From NCBI GenBank assembly GCA_037952775.1, contig JBANAY010000004.1:3410001-3474000 (forward strand): a stretch of 64,000 nt of DNA, read 5' to 3'. Position 1 is the first letter of the stretch. Every line of letters begins with the position of its first letter. Shown here piece by piece: positions 35,261 through 45,921 of the stretch. The notes under the pieces were generated by a model. That model saw nothing but the letters and a program-made list of their open reading frames with translations, had not been told where the DNA came from and searched no databases. The DNA is from Clonostachys chloroleuca (taxonomy: Eukaryota > Ascomycota > Sordariomycetes > Hypocreales > Bionectriaceae). A program made the translations under genes and the position numbers.

Positions 35261-35881
35261 ATGGATTTCCTAAAGAACAAAATCATCAAATTCGCCCCAC
35301 CTCTAAAACCACTTCCTACATTCGAAAAGGTCATCAAATTCAACTGGAACCCCACTGGCCTGACTGTTCCCGGTGACACTGAGTTATCATATGAGGTCGT
35401 GGACGACAGAAACTTCTTTGGGGATTCTGCATACACCGTCATCTCGCGGACGCCCCGCAGCAACGGGGATATCGTGGGCAAGTTCGACTGGTCAAAGATG
35501 ACAGCGAAACTCGAGATAGAGTTTCCTTTAACATCACGAGAGCTCAAATATCAGGCTCTTAATGGGCACTTTGACGCAACTGACCTTGGACGCCTTGAGT
35601 GGAGGATCACGGACATGGACTGGAAGCATGCCACATGGCGGCTATTGGACGAAGACGGCGAACCCGTGGCCTTGGTCGACCTACACAGATCTGGCGCGCT
35701 GGGAACGATCGAGATAGTGAGGATGGGCTTACCCAGAGCTGCATTCGAGGAAGTGCTGGTGTGCTCAATAGCACAGATCGAAGACCACTTGAGGATGATG
35801 AGGCACTCGAAGAACGCGGCCCTCATGACCGTGGCGGGCAATACCGTGGCGGTGGCTGGGATCAATTCTCTCCCCTACTAA
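35261..35881 (+). CDS. Uncharacterised protein, possible tubby-like/LURP-one-like fold
   Basis: A single 206-codon frame starting MDFLKNKIIKFAPPLKPLPT. The body is strand-rich with recurring W or F and charged turns: GDTELSYEVVDDRNFFGDSA, IVGKFDWSKMTAKLEIEF, LEWRITDMDWKHATWRLLDE. A GEPVALVDLHRSGALGTIEI segment is followed by a hydrophobic helix (FEEVLVCSIAQIEDHLRMM) and a short tail with VAGNTVAVAG. The W-L-D-dGePVA motif, an alternating strand and a closing helix resemble the gene at 1118-1876 and fungal tubby-like proteins. No signal peptide or enzyme motif is seen. Codon bias and a clean ATG support a real gene. Function is not assignable. Confidence 0.65.
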   Translation: MDFLKNKIIKFAPPLKPLPTFEKVIKFNWNPTGLTVPGDTELSYEVVDDRNFFGDSAYTVISRTPRSNGDIVGKFDWSKMTAKLEIEFPLTSRELKYQALNGHFDATDLGRLEWRITDMDWKHATWRLLDEDGEPVALVDLHRSGALGTIEIVRMGLPRAAFEEVLVCSIAQIEDHLRMMRHSKNAALMTVAGNTVAVAGINSLPY

Positions 35882-36624
35882 GCGGATATGATTGAAAGTT
35901 TCATTTTCTTTTGTACTTATTGCATCTTTGGATGAATCCATCTACAATTTACTTTCCATAGCTGAAACATTCCAACCACTGAATCGCAGCCTTGTAGTTA
36001 TTGGTACAATTATAGGTGAGTTCAATCGTTGAACATGGGCTTTAGGAGAGTTATAGATTTAAAGATAAACGGTACCAGCATCGAAATACGAAATCGAGTT
36101 CAACAAATGCTTGATATTAAGCCTCTTATCTCCGAAAGCAGCAAAGCTAAAGTCCTATGAGACAACATCCAAGAAAAAGAAGTGTCTCTATTATCTCAAG
36201 TGAAAACAAAAAGAACATAATGGTTCATGGTTCCCTTGGTCCATCCCGATTAACAATAGGAATATATGGAAACCCTTTCATTTACTACTGGCTGTGGGAA
36301 AGTATCTAGTTTTGTAGCCAGTTTTTCCCTTTGGACTTTGGGTCATCCGGTAGCTAAAATGGTATCTCTAATCTACCATCCGTTCATTCACATCCGAACA
36401 GTAGCCAATACCTCCAGCAGGTCGTCTTAGCCTTCTGCTTCGAGTGGATTAGTTGATACACCTACGGGGGTATGTCTTTAGAAGAACTAGAAAGCGTATT
36501 TTTACGTACGTAGATTTGTGCTCCACGAATAATTATGTATCGTGTGTATAGACAGATGATGCTTAACAGGCCATAAACTAACTCCTTTTTAAACAAGCAA
36601 ATAAACTAGACCCCCAGTCCCTCC
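35882..36624. other. Intergenic, convergent 3' ends
   Basis: AT-rich spacer with no open frame of note between the uncharacterised gene and the convergent MFS transporter. Confidence 0.6.
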
Positions 36625-38533
36625 TTACAATTTTATTTGGAATCTTGCTCGTATCCTTGCTCCGTACTTCCAGAAGAAAAGGGGCGCTGGCGCTAGGATG
36701 AGGCATAAAAATCCAAGCAGACTGTTCCCCCAGCCATATCCAAGTTTGTTGTACATAGATAACCCAGCCATGGGCAGGAATGCGCCGACGATTGAGCGGA
36801 ACACGGTGAGTGCAGCGATGACGGACGCCGCGTACTGGATGTAGCAGTCGATGAGATAGATCTGTACCGTCATCTAGACATTTCCATCGTTAGTATTCCG
36901 AAAAATTAAAGCAGATAGGGTAAGAAGCAATACTCACCATGACACCCATCAATCCAAAGCAAAAGACAGCGACGGCAATCATTGGGCATATCCAGTGTAC
37001 CTTCTGTTGAACCGACCAGCCGTACCAGAAGAGGGAGACGGTGGTTGTCACACCAGCCAAGACAATCATGTAAATCGCCAGACGGTCCTCTGGCACCGGT
37101 GTTTCGCCTTTCTTTTGCCTCTTCTTCACCTCCATATCCGTCAAGGCGCCAAAGAGAACCATGCCAATGATACACCCTATACCGGTCGGGATATATGACA
37201 ATCCCACGGTTCCCGTGGAAAATCCGTACTGGTTGGCTCCGAAAACAAAAGTTAAGGTGCTAATCATCAGGTACAAGATGCCGTAGATAACAGCCACGTA
37301 AAGCGACATGAGGCTCACGGATGGAAGCATGAAGAGGATCTTGAGAGGTCGGATGATGGCCAGCTTGAGCTTCATCTTTTCCGTCGTAGTCTGGTCCTCA
37401 AGGGCGTTGTAAAGGTCCGGGTTTCCGGTTTCCTTGCGTAGTTTGCGGACCTTGTTGCCGACCAGTTTGGGATGGTATGTTTCGTTTACCAAGAAGAGAC
37501 CAGCCAACGAGATCGCGCCTCCCTAAGTTGATTTGTTAGATGAGCGAAGGTTAATTTGGAAATCCATTTGTACGAACCGCCATGGCCATGACCCAAAACA
37601 CCCAACGCCAGTTCAAGTATTGGACGAGATACCCGCCAGCCACAGGTCCAATGCAGGGACCCAGCATCGGTCCCATTGCCCACACAGACATTGCCCTGCC
37701 ACGTTTCTCGATAGGGAACATGTCGGCAATGGAGCCACTGCCGTTAGTTATGGGCGTTGAGCCAGCGAACCCCATCAGGAATCGGAAAGCGATCATCATA
37801 CCCATGTTCTGGCTGAGCGCTGTTCCTACTGTAAAGATAACGAAGGCGACATTGGCGACGTTGTAGCAGATGGCGCGACCATAGATCTCACTCATCGGCG
37901 CGGCAAGTAGTGGTCCAAAGGCGAAACCAAGGACGTACACTGAGACGACGAAGGTGGCGAGAGTCTCGTCTCGCGACTTGAACTCAGCCATGATGTCTGG
38001 CACACCCGGGGCGAACATGGACGAGCCCTAAGAAAACCGTCACAATCAGCTGGAGATTCACAGAGCATACACTACGTATTTCCCCACGGGGGGGGAGAAG
38101 AACGGTACATACCAAGGGTCTAATCGCAACATTAGCTACTACTCATCCACGGCTAAAGAAATTCGGGGGAAAAGTGCCAAACAGGGCGAAAGAAGGCTCA
38201 CGTCAAAACCGTCATAAGTGAGATCATAATCACAGTAGCCCACTTCTTGTTGTCCGGCCAGTTCATCGGGTTCGCAGGGTCGTCGGGTCCATCCCATCCT
38301 ATTGCATTGGGGTCGTTCTGCACAATTGACTCGGCGGCCATAGACATTTCCGCCGCAGCGCCGGCGGCAGCTGCCTCGGCGCTCGCGATACTGATGTGTC
38401 TTCTGAGGGAGTTCTGGTCCACCCTGTCGGTGCTGTCGTCGTCATCGTTGGTGCTGGTGCGCGAGGCAGTGTCCTTTTCAGCGGCGTCGCGCTGCGGCGC
38501 TGGGTCCTCCTCGACTTTCTCCGTCGCCGCCAT
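36625..38533 (-). CDS. Major facilitator superfamily transporter, DHA1 (drug:H+ antiporter) type
   Basis: Five exons (38202-38533, 38113-38119, 37578-38027, 36938-37522, 36625-36873) give 540 residues; the total of 1,623 nt is divisible by three. Exon 2 is only 7 nt (ACCCTTG) and restores the conserved TPLGSSMFAPGV junction of TM1. The cytosolic N-terminus is acidic and Ser/Ala-rich, then GWDGPDDPANPMNWPDNKKW, a signature before TM1 in fungal DHA1 carriers. Other landmarks are GPLLAAPMSEIYGR (motif A-like), RFLMGFAGSTPITNGSGSIADMF, GPMLGPCIGPVAGGYL (motif C), WRWVFWV, NETYHPKL after TM6, and DCYIQYAASV plus FRSIVGAFLPMAG in the last helices. It predicts 12 membrane helices. Homologues export fungicides, toxins or polyamines by proton antiport. 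The substrate cannot be deduced. Confidence 0.92.
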
Positions 38534-39645
38534 GGCGATATATTATGGTTTCCCGGGAACTGATGCTATGGCTGGTGGTTGACGACTGAGTTCCTTTGTT
38601 GTACCCTACTCTCTTTCCTTGGCGCGAGGCTGTGAGCCGAGGCACAATGGTGCTGGAAAGGCAATTGAAGTACCAGAAGAAACAGTAAATAGCTACTCTG
38701 GTGTTGGACAAGGATCGATGCTCTCTTTTGCCTCACAACGCAAATGAATCAACGTGTCGGACGAGAATGGTCAAGAGCGCGGTCAGCAGAAGTCATGCCA
38801 GTCTTTATGCTGGGCCGTTGGAGATAACGAAAATTAAGTCCATGGGAGACAGGCGACAGAAAAATGAATCCATAATTTAATTCTGATGAAGAAGTGCGAC
38901 CCTCGTTTCCAGGGATATTCACCAGCTGAGCATGCAGGAAATGCGCCGACCTGCCGTTTCCCCCAACCCCGATCCCCACGCTGCTGGGTTATGCATACAC
39001 AAGGACCAGGCCTTGGCTTCTCGAGCTTAGTCGATGGGGATAAAATGGGGTGATGGTTTGATTGCATAGACTTTCTGCATCTCGCTCTCGCTTTGTGGGG
39101 CCTGTTACGGCCTTGAGACCAACACGACTGGCAGTCTGACATGGTCGTTGCTCAGTTGATTGGCGCGTACGCGGGCTTCCCAGGGTCAGTCGCTTCTCTG
39201 GATTCCGATTAACCGTCGTAGCATCAGGGCAACGGGAGGAAAAGCGACGGAACCCGTTGTGCCCGATACCCCGAACCCCGGTCGACCCCTCACAGGGAGG
39301 GCCAGCCTTGTCCTTTTGTCCTGGGCTTCAAGAAACTCGTGTGTCTAGCCAGGTTAAAGAGATAATAGCCGATGCAACTTAGCAGTTCTGGGCATGGATC
39401 AACGGGGATTGTGTGTAGCTGACACGCACACTGTAATGTCCGACAAGCAGGCGAAGATCAAAAGCATCGTTGATACATACGACATCGAGATCTCCGCCAG
39501 ATGGTAAGAGAGGCAAAATCCATGTCTACTGGAGGGTGGGTAACGTACTCGGAGGAAACAGCCCCGATTCAATGACTACCTGTCTCTGCAATCTAAGATC
39601 CCGTTATATCCATCAATCACGCGCTTCCATAGTTTTATATCCTGT
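38534..39645. other. Intergenic, no gene seen
   Basis: Promoter side of the MFS gene and downstream side of the beta-glucosidase gene. Only short frames are present. Confidence 0.6.
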
Positions 39646-42474
39646 TCACCATGTTGCAGTCACCCTCGCATCACGAGAGCTTTCTCCAACTGCAAACCGG
39701 TATTCGCCAACCTCCACTAACACCCAGTTCTGTCTCTCCACGTCCCAGTAGCTCAAGTCCCGCCTAGTCAGTGGGAATTCAACCTTCTTTGACTCCCCGA
39801 CATCAAGATGGACTTTCTCAAACCCTCTCAGCACGCGAACGGGCCACGGCAGGGTCGAACCTTTGTCAACGGGGTAAGACAGGTATAGCTGTGGCACGAC
39901 TTTGCCACCAACGCTGCCAACGTTCTTCACGTCAACGCTGACTGTTACGTATATCTCCCACAAGTCTGGGTTACCGCCCTCGCCGCCTCCAGCTTCGGAC
40001 AGTGGCTGTTCAACATCGTAGCCATCGGGGTATGGGTACGGCTCAGACTTGATGTCGTCCGCAGAGTTTATGTAAGGGTAAATAAATTTCTCAAACTTGC
40101 GAATTTCCGACGGGAACAAGGCCTCCTCTACCGGCGGGATCTTGTCGTCGTACTCGGGGGGCGTGGCTCCTGGAGCCGGGCGCTTGGCGGGTAGGGCTGA
40201 TTTGGCCCTGTGTTGCTTGACATTGATGCCGCTGTACTCAAACGATGTGTAAGAAAGACCAAATCCAAACTCGTATCGTGGCTCAATTCCATATCTGTCA
40301 AAGTGACGGTAGTCGATGGCTGCTCCCTCGTCAAAGTTCTGCTGCGGGACTGTGCCATTGGGGTGATACATAATCTGACCGCCTGGGCCGTAGTCCTTGA
40401 GAGACTTGCCGATCGTGTAGGGGAGCTTGCCGCTGGGGTTCTCGTCGCCGAAGATGAGGCTCGCAATCGCATTTCCGCTCTCCTGGCCCGGCAGGTTTGC
40501 CGCCAGCACAGCCTTGACGCCGGAGATGTCAATCCACTTGTCCACAACAACGGGGCCGACCGAGTGGATGACGACAATGGTTGAACCCCCGCCTCCTCCG
40601 CAGTGGGTAGCCACCTCTTCTACCAGCTTGTCGCCTCCCTTTTGCAAGCTCAAGTCATTACGGTCGCCCTCAAGCCCGTCCCATGTGAGGAAGCCTTCGC
40701 CAGCATCGGAATTGGCGAATACGATGCAGACGTCCTGCTTATCTAAGATCTGCTTATGTCCCTTGGTAACATCATTCTTGAGGTACTCGGTAATCTCAGT
40801 TTTCTCTTTGTTGAAGCCTTCTCGGAGAGCTTTGACGGGCGCGACCAGGTAAGGGAATTCAACAGCACCACTTCCCCAGCCGGATCCAAGGGTACCCTGG
40901 TTGCAGCCACGATCCTTGCAATAGTTGGGGCCTTTTCCAGGCCCAGCGTCCTCGCCGTAGATCCCAATGCGCAGTTTCCCTTCAGATTTTGTCTTCTTCT
41001 CGAGGCCAATCTCCCCATCACGTGTCAAAGGCAAGACACCTTCATTCTTTAACAGGACCGTTCCCTCGATAGCAACCTGGCGAGCAACAATTGCATGGTC
41101 GCTTTGAACATTGACAAAGTGGTTTACCTTTACCTTCTCCTGGGGTGAGGGGCTCCCGTTGTAGATCAAACCCATCTCGTCATTCGTCCATGATGAGAAG
41201 TTGGGGCCCTTCCTGTCAAACACGGTCTCGTCGTCCTGCCCAAGCTGATACCAAGCAGCCACAATCCTGGTCGCCATGTCATTGAGACGTTCAACAGGGA
41301 CAGTGCCATTGAGTACTGCCCTAGTCAAATGGGGGCCCCAAAGCGAGTCTCCGTCCGCCCAGATCAAACCATCACCCGGCATGGTCATGTCAAGGCCTGC
41401 AAGAGCACTTGCGACACCAGAGCGCTGAGCCAGCCAATCAGACATGACGAATCCCTGGAAGCCCAGTTCGTCCTTGAGAATTCCGTTCAGAAGCTTGGAA
41501 TTCTCACAAGCGTACGAGTTGTTGACCTGATTATAAGAGCACATGAGGCTGGCGACTCCGGCTTTGACGGCATTACCAAATGGCCAGGCGTAGATCTCAT
41601 GTAATGTCCGATCATCGATGTTACTGGAAATGGACTCGGGTGTTCCCCATCCTGAGGGTTGGCGGAAGTGCTCCTGCTCGTTGGCAATATAATGTTTAAT
41701 CGTAGCCATGACCTTGGCATCTTGAATTCCACGCACGGTCTCTCCAGCAGCAACACCTTGGAGGTAGGGATCCGATCCGAATCCCTCCCAATTTCGCCCG
41801 CCAGCAGGCATGCGCCCAAGAGGGCCGACTGAGGGACCAAGCAAGATGTTGCAGCCCTTCTCACGAGCCTCTGTCCCGTGCGCATTACCTCGCCGGTACA
41901 TGAGCTCTCTGTTGAAGGTAGCACCCACGGTCACACCAGCAGGGAAGGCTGTGATGTTGTCTGCAAGCCGAATACCCAGCGGGCCGTCTTGGAGACACAG
42001 ACCAGGGAATCCGACATTGAGAGCGGGTGCGCTGTTACCGACGGCCAGACCCATCTGCCAGCCTGTCCCAGTGGTAATGTTGACCTTTTCAGGGAGAGTC
42101 ATTCTGGAGACCATCTCGCCGGCCTTTCTGTAACTCTCTGCCCACTGGCTGACACTTCCGCCCTTGGGCGTTGGGTACCATGGCGGCGACTGGCCGTACA
42201 ATGACTTGTCCTCTTTGTGGACTTTATGTCCCAGCAAGCCGGCCCCGATGAAAAAGAGGAGAAAGCTTGCTACAAGACCAAAGGTGAGGCGAATACATGG
42301 TCGTTTGTAAAGTGGTGTGTGAGGTCTGTCAAAGGTACGATTGGCTCGGTAGGAAACTTCGGGATACTTGTTGATGTCAATATCAGACTCTGAATCAATC
42401 GAGTCCCTTCCATCAAACAAGTCTCTTTCTTCGGACGCGAGCAGCCCCTTCCTGCTCTGGTCGTGGACGGCCAT
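39646..42474 (-). CDS. Membrane-anchored beta-glucosidase, glycoside hydrolase family 3
   Basis: Intronless. The start at 42474 (MAVHDQSRKGLLASEE, good ATG context) gives 942 residues; an in-frame ATG at 42534 would add 20. An acidic cytosolic tail is followed by one membrane helix at about residues 61-82 (IRLTFGLVASFLLFFIGAGL), making a type II membrane or cell-surface enzyme. The GH3 N-domain has LCLQDGPLGIR, the Lys-His pair in ATIKHYIANEQE and the catalytic nucleophile Asp in GFVMSDW. The second domain has VLLKNEGVLPL and NLPGQESGNAIASLIFG. The C-terminal fibronectin-III-like domain has YEFGFGLSYTSFEYS, VDVKNVGSVGGKVVPQLYLS and LTRRDLSYWDVERQNW. It releases terminal glucose from cello-oligosaccharides and glucosides, and resembles the anchored BglE/BglF class of Aspergillus. 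All expected motifs are intact. Confidence 0.93.
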   Translation of the reverse strand: MAVHDQSRKGLLASEERDLFDGRDSIDSESDIDINKYPEVSYRANRTFDRPHTPLYKRPCIRLTFGLVASFLLFFIGAGLLGHKVHKEDKSLYGQSPPWYPTPKGGSVSQWAESYRKAGEMVSRMTLPEKVNITTGTGWQMGLAVGNSAPALNVGFPGLCLQDGPLGIRLADNITAFPAGVTVGATFNRELMYRRGNAHGTEAREKGCNILLGPSVGPLGRMPAGGRNWEGFGSDPYLQGVAAGETVRGIQDAKVMATIKHYIANEQEHFRQPSGWGTPESISSNIDDRTLHEIYAWPFGNAVKAGVASLMCSYNQVNNSYACENSKLLNGILKDELGFQGFVMSDWLAQRSGVASALAGLDMTMPGDGLIWADGDSLWGPHLTRAVLNGTVPVERLNDMATRIVAAWYQLGQDDETVFDRKGPNFSSWTNDEMGLIYNGSPSPQEKVKVNHFVNVQSDHAIVARQVAIEGTVLLKNEGVLPLTRDGEIGLEKKTKSEGKLRIGIYGEDAGPGKGPNYCKDRGCNQGTLGSGWGSGAVEFPYLVAPVKALREGFNKEKTEITEYLKNDVTKGHKQILDKQDVCIVFANSDAGEGFLTWDGLEGDRNDLSLQKGGDKLVEEVATHCGGGGGSTIVVIHSVGPVVVDKWIDISGVKAVLAANLPGQESGNAIASLIFGDENPSGKLPYTIGKSLKDYGPGGQIMYHPNGTVPQQNFDEGAAIDYRHFDRYGIEPRYEFGFGLSYTSFEYSGINVKQHRAKSALPAKRPAPGATPPEYDDKIPPVEEALFPSEIRKFEKFIYPYINSADDIKSEPYPYPDGYDVEQPLSEAGGGEGGNPDLWEIYVTVSVDVKNVGSVGGKVVPQLYLSYPVDKGSTLPWPVRVLRGFEKVHLDVGESKKVEFPLTRRDLSYWDVERQNWVLVEVGEYRFAVGESSRDARVTATW

Positions 42475-43231
42475 CTCGGGCCAAGCGTGCTGACCTATCC
42501 AGGCGAGCTTAGCGAAGTCACAATTCTGACACACGGGGCATTCGCTATCCTATCTAAGTTTGGGAGAAAGAAAGAATTAAATCATTAAGAATTACCCCAA
42601 CGCTGATGATGGAAACAAACAATCAATCACGAGGAGAGCGGGGCAGATGCAGATGGTATGGAGACGAACGAAGGACGAACTGAAGCCATCAGCGCGCCAT
42701 TCCCACGTCAGGGGCGCCAAATTCAATGAGTGTGGGGGCCACAACCACTGACGCGGCAGGGACGGCGCAACGGTCCGATACTCCTAGGAGCGGGCCTTGG
42801 TTTAACTGAGAAGCGTCACCGTTTCTACTCCGCATCGGAGCCGGATCCAGCCGCCAGCTTTAAGAAAACCGATGAGTGGGTAAACTTAGGGATAATAGCC
42901 ACGGCTCGGAGCAGTGCGCCAGCAACCTGAAGCAGCATTCTCATGAAATTTATCGACTGTATGATGCGAAATAATCCAATCGTTGAAATTTTCCCAGGCG
43001 GCAGGTATGCCAAAGTAACAATAGCTCTTCGAAGCTTCACATATTGCGAACGAGAGGTATTCCCCGCCCCAATATGATGCAGCTCTGAAGCGGGTACGTA
43101 CCTCCCGGCAGATTCTCGGCACCGCCCGATCTGAACATCTTTTGCATCACGAAAGCTTTCCTACGCCAAGAACCAAAAATCACTTATCACCCTGTCAATT
43201 GTCCCCGATTGACCACGCACAATTGCCCAGC
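42475..43231. other. Intergenic, divergent promoter
   Basis: Divergent spacer between the beta-glucosidase and uS14m genes. An in-frame ATG at 43142 precedes the uS14m start by 30 codons but gives an implausible His/Pro/Ser-rich extension. Confidence 0.6.
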
Positions 43232-43748
43232 ATGTCGATGTTCCGGGCCAAGAAGCTCGATCTGGGCTGCTTCATCAAGCCTCGAACCATTCGCGACCAC
43301 ACCAAGCGTCTTGTCTTCGAAAAATTCGAGCCCGAGCGGTATGCCTCACCAAATCACCATCATTAATCGTTGCGATAGAGCGCTCGAGACCGCACCCATC
43401 ATCGCATTAATTCGATATGCTTTGCTAACTGGATTGATTTTTCCTCGAATTAGTCAAGCTCTCCGCTACATCATCCGCAACACAACCCTCCCCCTCGAGT
43501 CCGAGCCGAAGCCCAGCTACAGTTGACACAAATGCACTCCTACACCCGCGGCACACAAATTCGAAACAGATGCATAATGGGTGGACAAGGGCGTGGTGTT
43601 CTCCGGGATTTCAAAATGACTCGAGTACGCTGCTACGCGACATGACGAACCTGTAGACGAACAAGATTGCTAACCCCCGTTATAGTTCCAGTTCCGTATG
43701 GAGGCCATGGCAGGAAACATTCCTGGTATTAAGAGAGCAAGTTGGTAA
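43232..43748 (+). CDS. mrp2: Mitochondrial small-subunit ribosomal protein uS14m (MRP2), with a frame break in exon 2
   Basis: Three exons: 43232-43338, 43454-43624 and 43686-43748, with donors GTATGC and GTACGC and TAG acceptors. Exon 1 reads MSMFRAKKLDLGCFIKPRTI then RDHTKR. Exon 2 continues ALRYIIRNTTLP, then, in another frame, RVRAEAQLQLTQMH and the conserved IRNRCIMGGQGRGVL. Exon 3 gives FQFRMEAMAGNIPGIKRASW and stop. These are all the landmarks of uS14m, and the corrected length (113 residues) is typical. As given, exon 2 is shifted at the C5 run 43490-43494; one missing C accounts for it exactly. Read literally, translation would stop at 43524. The protein binds 16S-like rRNA in the mitoribosome head and is needed for respiration, so a sequence error is the likeliest explanation. 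Confidence 0.88.
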
Positions 43749-44122
43749 TGCGGGAGGGGAGGGTTTATTTCATGGATATGAACAGGGACGAATCGATGTG
43801 CGGAAATGTATATCATGTGTACAACAATAAGACGGATCTCGAAGCTTGGGCCGCAACTGTGCATCTAGCTTGGTATTTAAGAGGCAAAGCGCCCAATGTA
43901 TAAAGGAGGGGAAAATATCAAATACAAACATGCTGATTATTCCTTTGCTCTCGCAACTTCTCCCAAGACATCAGTGTACGGACGAGATGAAACGACTTTT
44001 CTACGATGAAATTGGCAAATCACCATTGGGGCAGAGCCAATCAAAACAATATGGACACTTGAGTTTCAGTTGCCTGGTCATGAAAATCATGAATTGGTAC
44101 TTGATCGTTTTCGGGTCCTGCT
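43749..44122. other. Intergenic, convergent 3' ends
   Basis: Short spacer between uS14m and the convergent HET gene. No additional feature was seen. Confidence 0.6.
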
Positions 44123-45328
44123 TCAAGAATCAAACAGAGCTACTTCCAGACAACACCACCACACATTGCATTCCACCCCGTCACAGTACGCTCTTGAACT
44201 ATCATCTTTGCTCTCCGGGTTATGCAAACACTTTTTTATGGCGTCTCCGATTCTGGTTTCCTCAACGGCGGTGACGTGGCGGGACAACAGCCGATGAAGT
44301 ATCGCTCGGATGGCACAGCAAAATACACGGCATGGCGACATGGTATAGTCAGGCACTATTCCACCAATTGAGTCGCCTGTCGCCATGCCCAGAAGCCCGA
44401 AAACCCGATCGCGTAGATCCGTGGAAAGAGATTGTGCGGAGAATGTCAAAAGCGATCCGAGACTCATCTTGGAGGATTGAAGTTTGGTCCTGAGTTCCAT
44501 CAAGCTATATGGTATCAGTACCTGGAAATTGTCCATAGAAAGTGTGAGTTGCAAATACGTGGGGTGAGCGCTACGTTCGGGATCACCCTGTGCTTCGGCT
44601 TGAAATATCTCCCATGGGACCGTTCTTTTGCCACATGCAAGAAGTATCCGCTGGGCGACACATAGCTCTTGGATGATCCAAACGCGTGACCAATATGGTC
44701 GGGAGAGGAAACGTCTGAAGTTTAGTTGGAGGTCGAAATATCGTTGATCATCTTCCCACTCATAATCGGAATTTCTCAGGGATCTAAGTTGCCCGCGGTA
44801 GTCTTCCATCGCGACCGAACTGTCGTTGTAGTCAGGTCCTAGCCAAGCAACAACAAGAGTGGCTTTCTGGAAGATGTCGCGCATCATTCCCACCTGATGA
44901 CCTCGTTCTGATAAGTCATTCTGGTTGATGCACAGCATATCAATCCACCAGTATCCCGACATGTCGTCATGGCTTTGCTGCATCTCTCTTATCGCTTTCA
45001 TCGCCTCGAAGAGGTCAGAGGTGATATTACAGTGGAGACCATTTATCAGGATTGGGCAGGTTCGCTCCATAGTCCCCCACGTATATGACAAGGCTGTGTA
45101 TGGTGGGAATAGGCCGTCGGTGAGTTCCCCAGTTATCATCTTACACTCTATTGTATGGTCCTCCCCATTGTTTTGGAGTTCCAGAAGACGGATGGATCGT
45201 GTTGATTCCAATGGAAAATATAATGAAATAGGTATTCTAAGCATTGAGTTGGTAAATGAATGATATAGCTCAACTTTACTGTCATAAAAGAAATCATACG
45301 GCTCGCCAGTTACACTTTGTTCCTCCAT
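44123..45328 (-). CDS. HET domain (heterokaryon incompatibility) protein
   Basis: Intronless, 401 residues. The HET domain lies at about residues 75-225 with its three landmarks: YTALSYTWGT (block 1), YWWIDMLCINQNDLSERGHQV (block 2, reading WIDxxCINQ) and YWSRVWIIQELCVAQRILLACG (block 3). An upstream strand segment IRLLELQNNGEDHTIECKM is also usual. The distal part contains LRDRVFGLLGMATG, which matches the usual DxRD-kvyalLgl segment after the domain, then PDYTMSPCRVFCCAIRAIL. There are no NACHT, WD40, ankyrin or other repeats, so it is a stand-alone HET protein. The family mediates regulated cell death after fusion of unlike individuals, but most members have no demonstrated role. It sits alone, with no paired NLR or partner gene nearby. 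The C-terminus is Cys-rich and unusual. Confidence 0.9.
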   Translation of the reverse strand: MEEQSVTGEPYDFFYDSKVELYHSFTNSMLRIPISLYFPLESTRSIRLLELQNNGEDHTIECKMITGELTDGLFPPYTALSYTWGTMERTCPILINGLHCNITSDLFEAMKAIREMQQSHDDMSGYWWIDMLCINQNDLSERGHQVGMMRDIFQKATLVVAWLGPDYNDSSVAMEDYRGQLRSLRNSDYEWEDDQRYFDLQLNFRRFLSRPYWSRVWIIQELCVAQRILLACGKRTVPWEIFQAEAQGDPERSAHPTYLQLTLSMDNFQVLIPYSLMELRTKLQSSKMSLGSLLTFSAQSLSTDLRDRVFGLLGMATGDSIGGIVPDYTMSPCRVFCCAIRAILHRLLSRHVTAVEETRIGDAIKKCLHNPESKDDSSRAYCDGVECNVWWCCLEVALFDS

Positions 45329-45921
45329 TCTAGTGTGATATTAGCCTGCTATGAGTCGCTCTCGATACGCAACACGAGCTTGTAGCCTGAAGAATTCTCA
45401 GAAAAAATGGTTGGGAAATATTCTCGTCAGTCGCTCATAAAGCGGGAATGTGATGATGTATGAATGCATGCAAAGTGATGGAAAAAAGACGGCGTTACCT
45501 TCGCAAAGTGGAAGTTAGTCAGATTAAATATTTTGGGTGTCTGATGTGCTGGGAGATGACGAGACATAGTTTGATGCTGTGCGGACATCAAATGAAGAAC
45601 AAATCCAAGCCAATTTCATCAAGACAAGGACCCGGTTGAAATCGGCAATCAATTTTAGTCTCCTTGGCTTCATTACCTTCGAAGCTCGCGTGAATCCTCG
45701 CATGCTGGAGTTCAGGATGTAAAAGTCTAGGGTAGGGTGGCTGGGCCTGTCCAACCACCAGGCAGCAAAGGTTGGAGAAAAATAAAGCGGGTCCACGTCG
45801 ATGCCCATCAGTGCGTCGTGCTTTCCTCTGCCACCAAGGCTAAAGGCTTCCTTTCAACACTCAACTTTGCACCTTCACCTCGTTCGACTCGCCCATCCCT
45901 ACCAGAAAGTGAGTCGCAATC
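45329..45921. other. Intergenic, divergent promoter
   Basis: Divergent spacer between the HET gene and CWC25. The last 80 bp before 45922 are CT-rich, as usual for leaders of housekeeping genes in these fungi. Confidence 0.6.
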
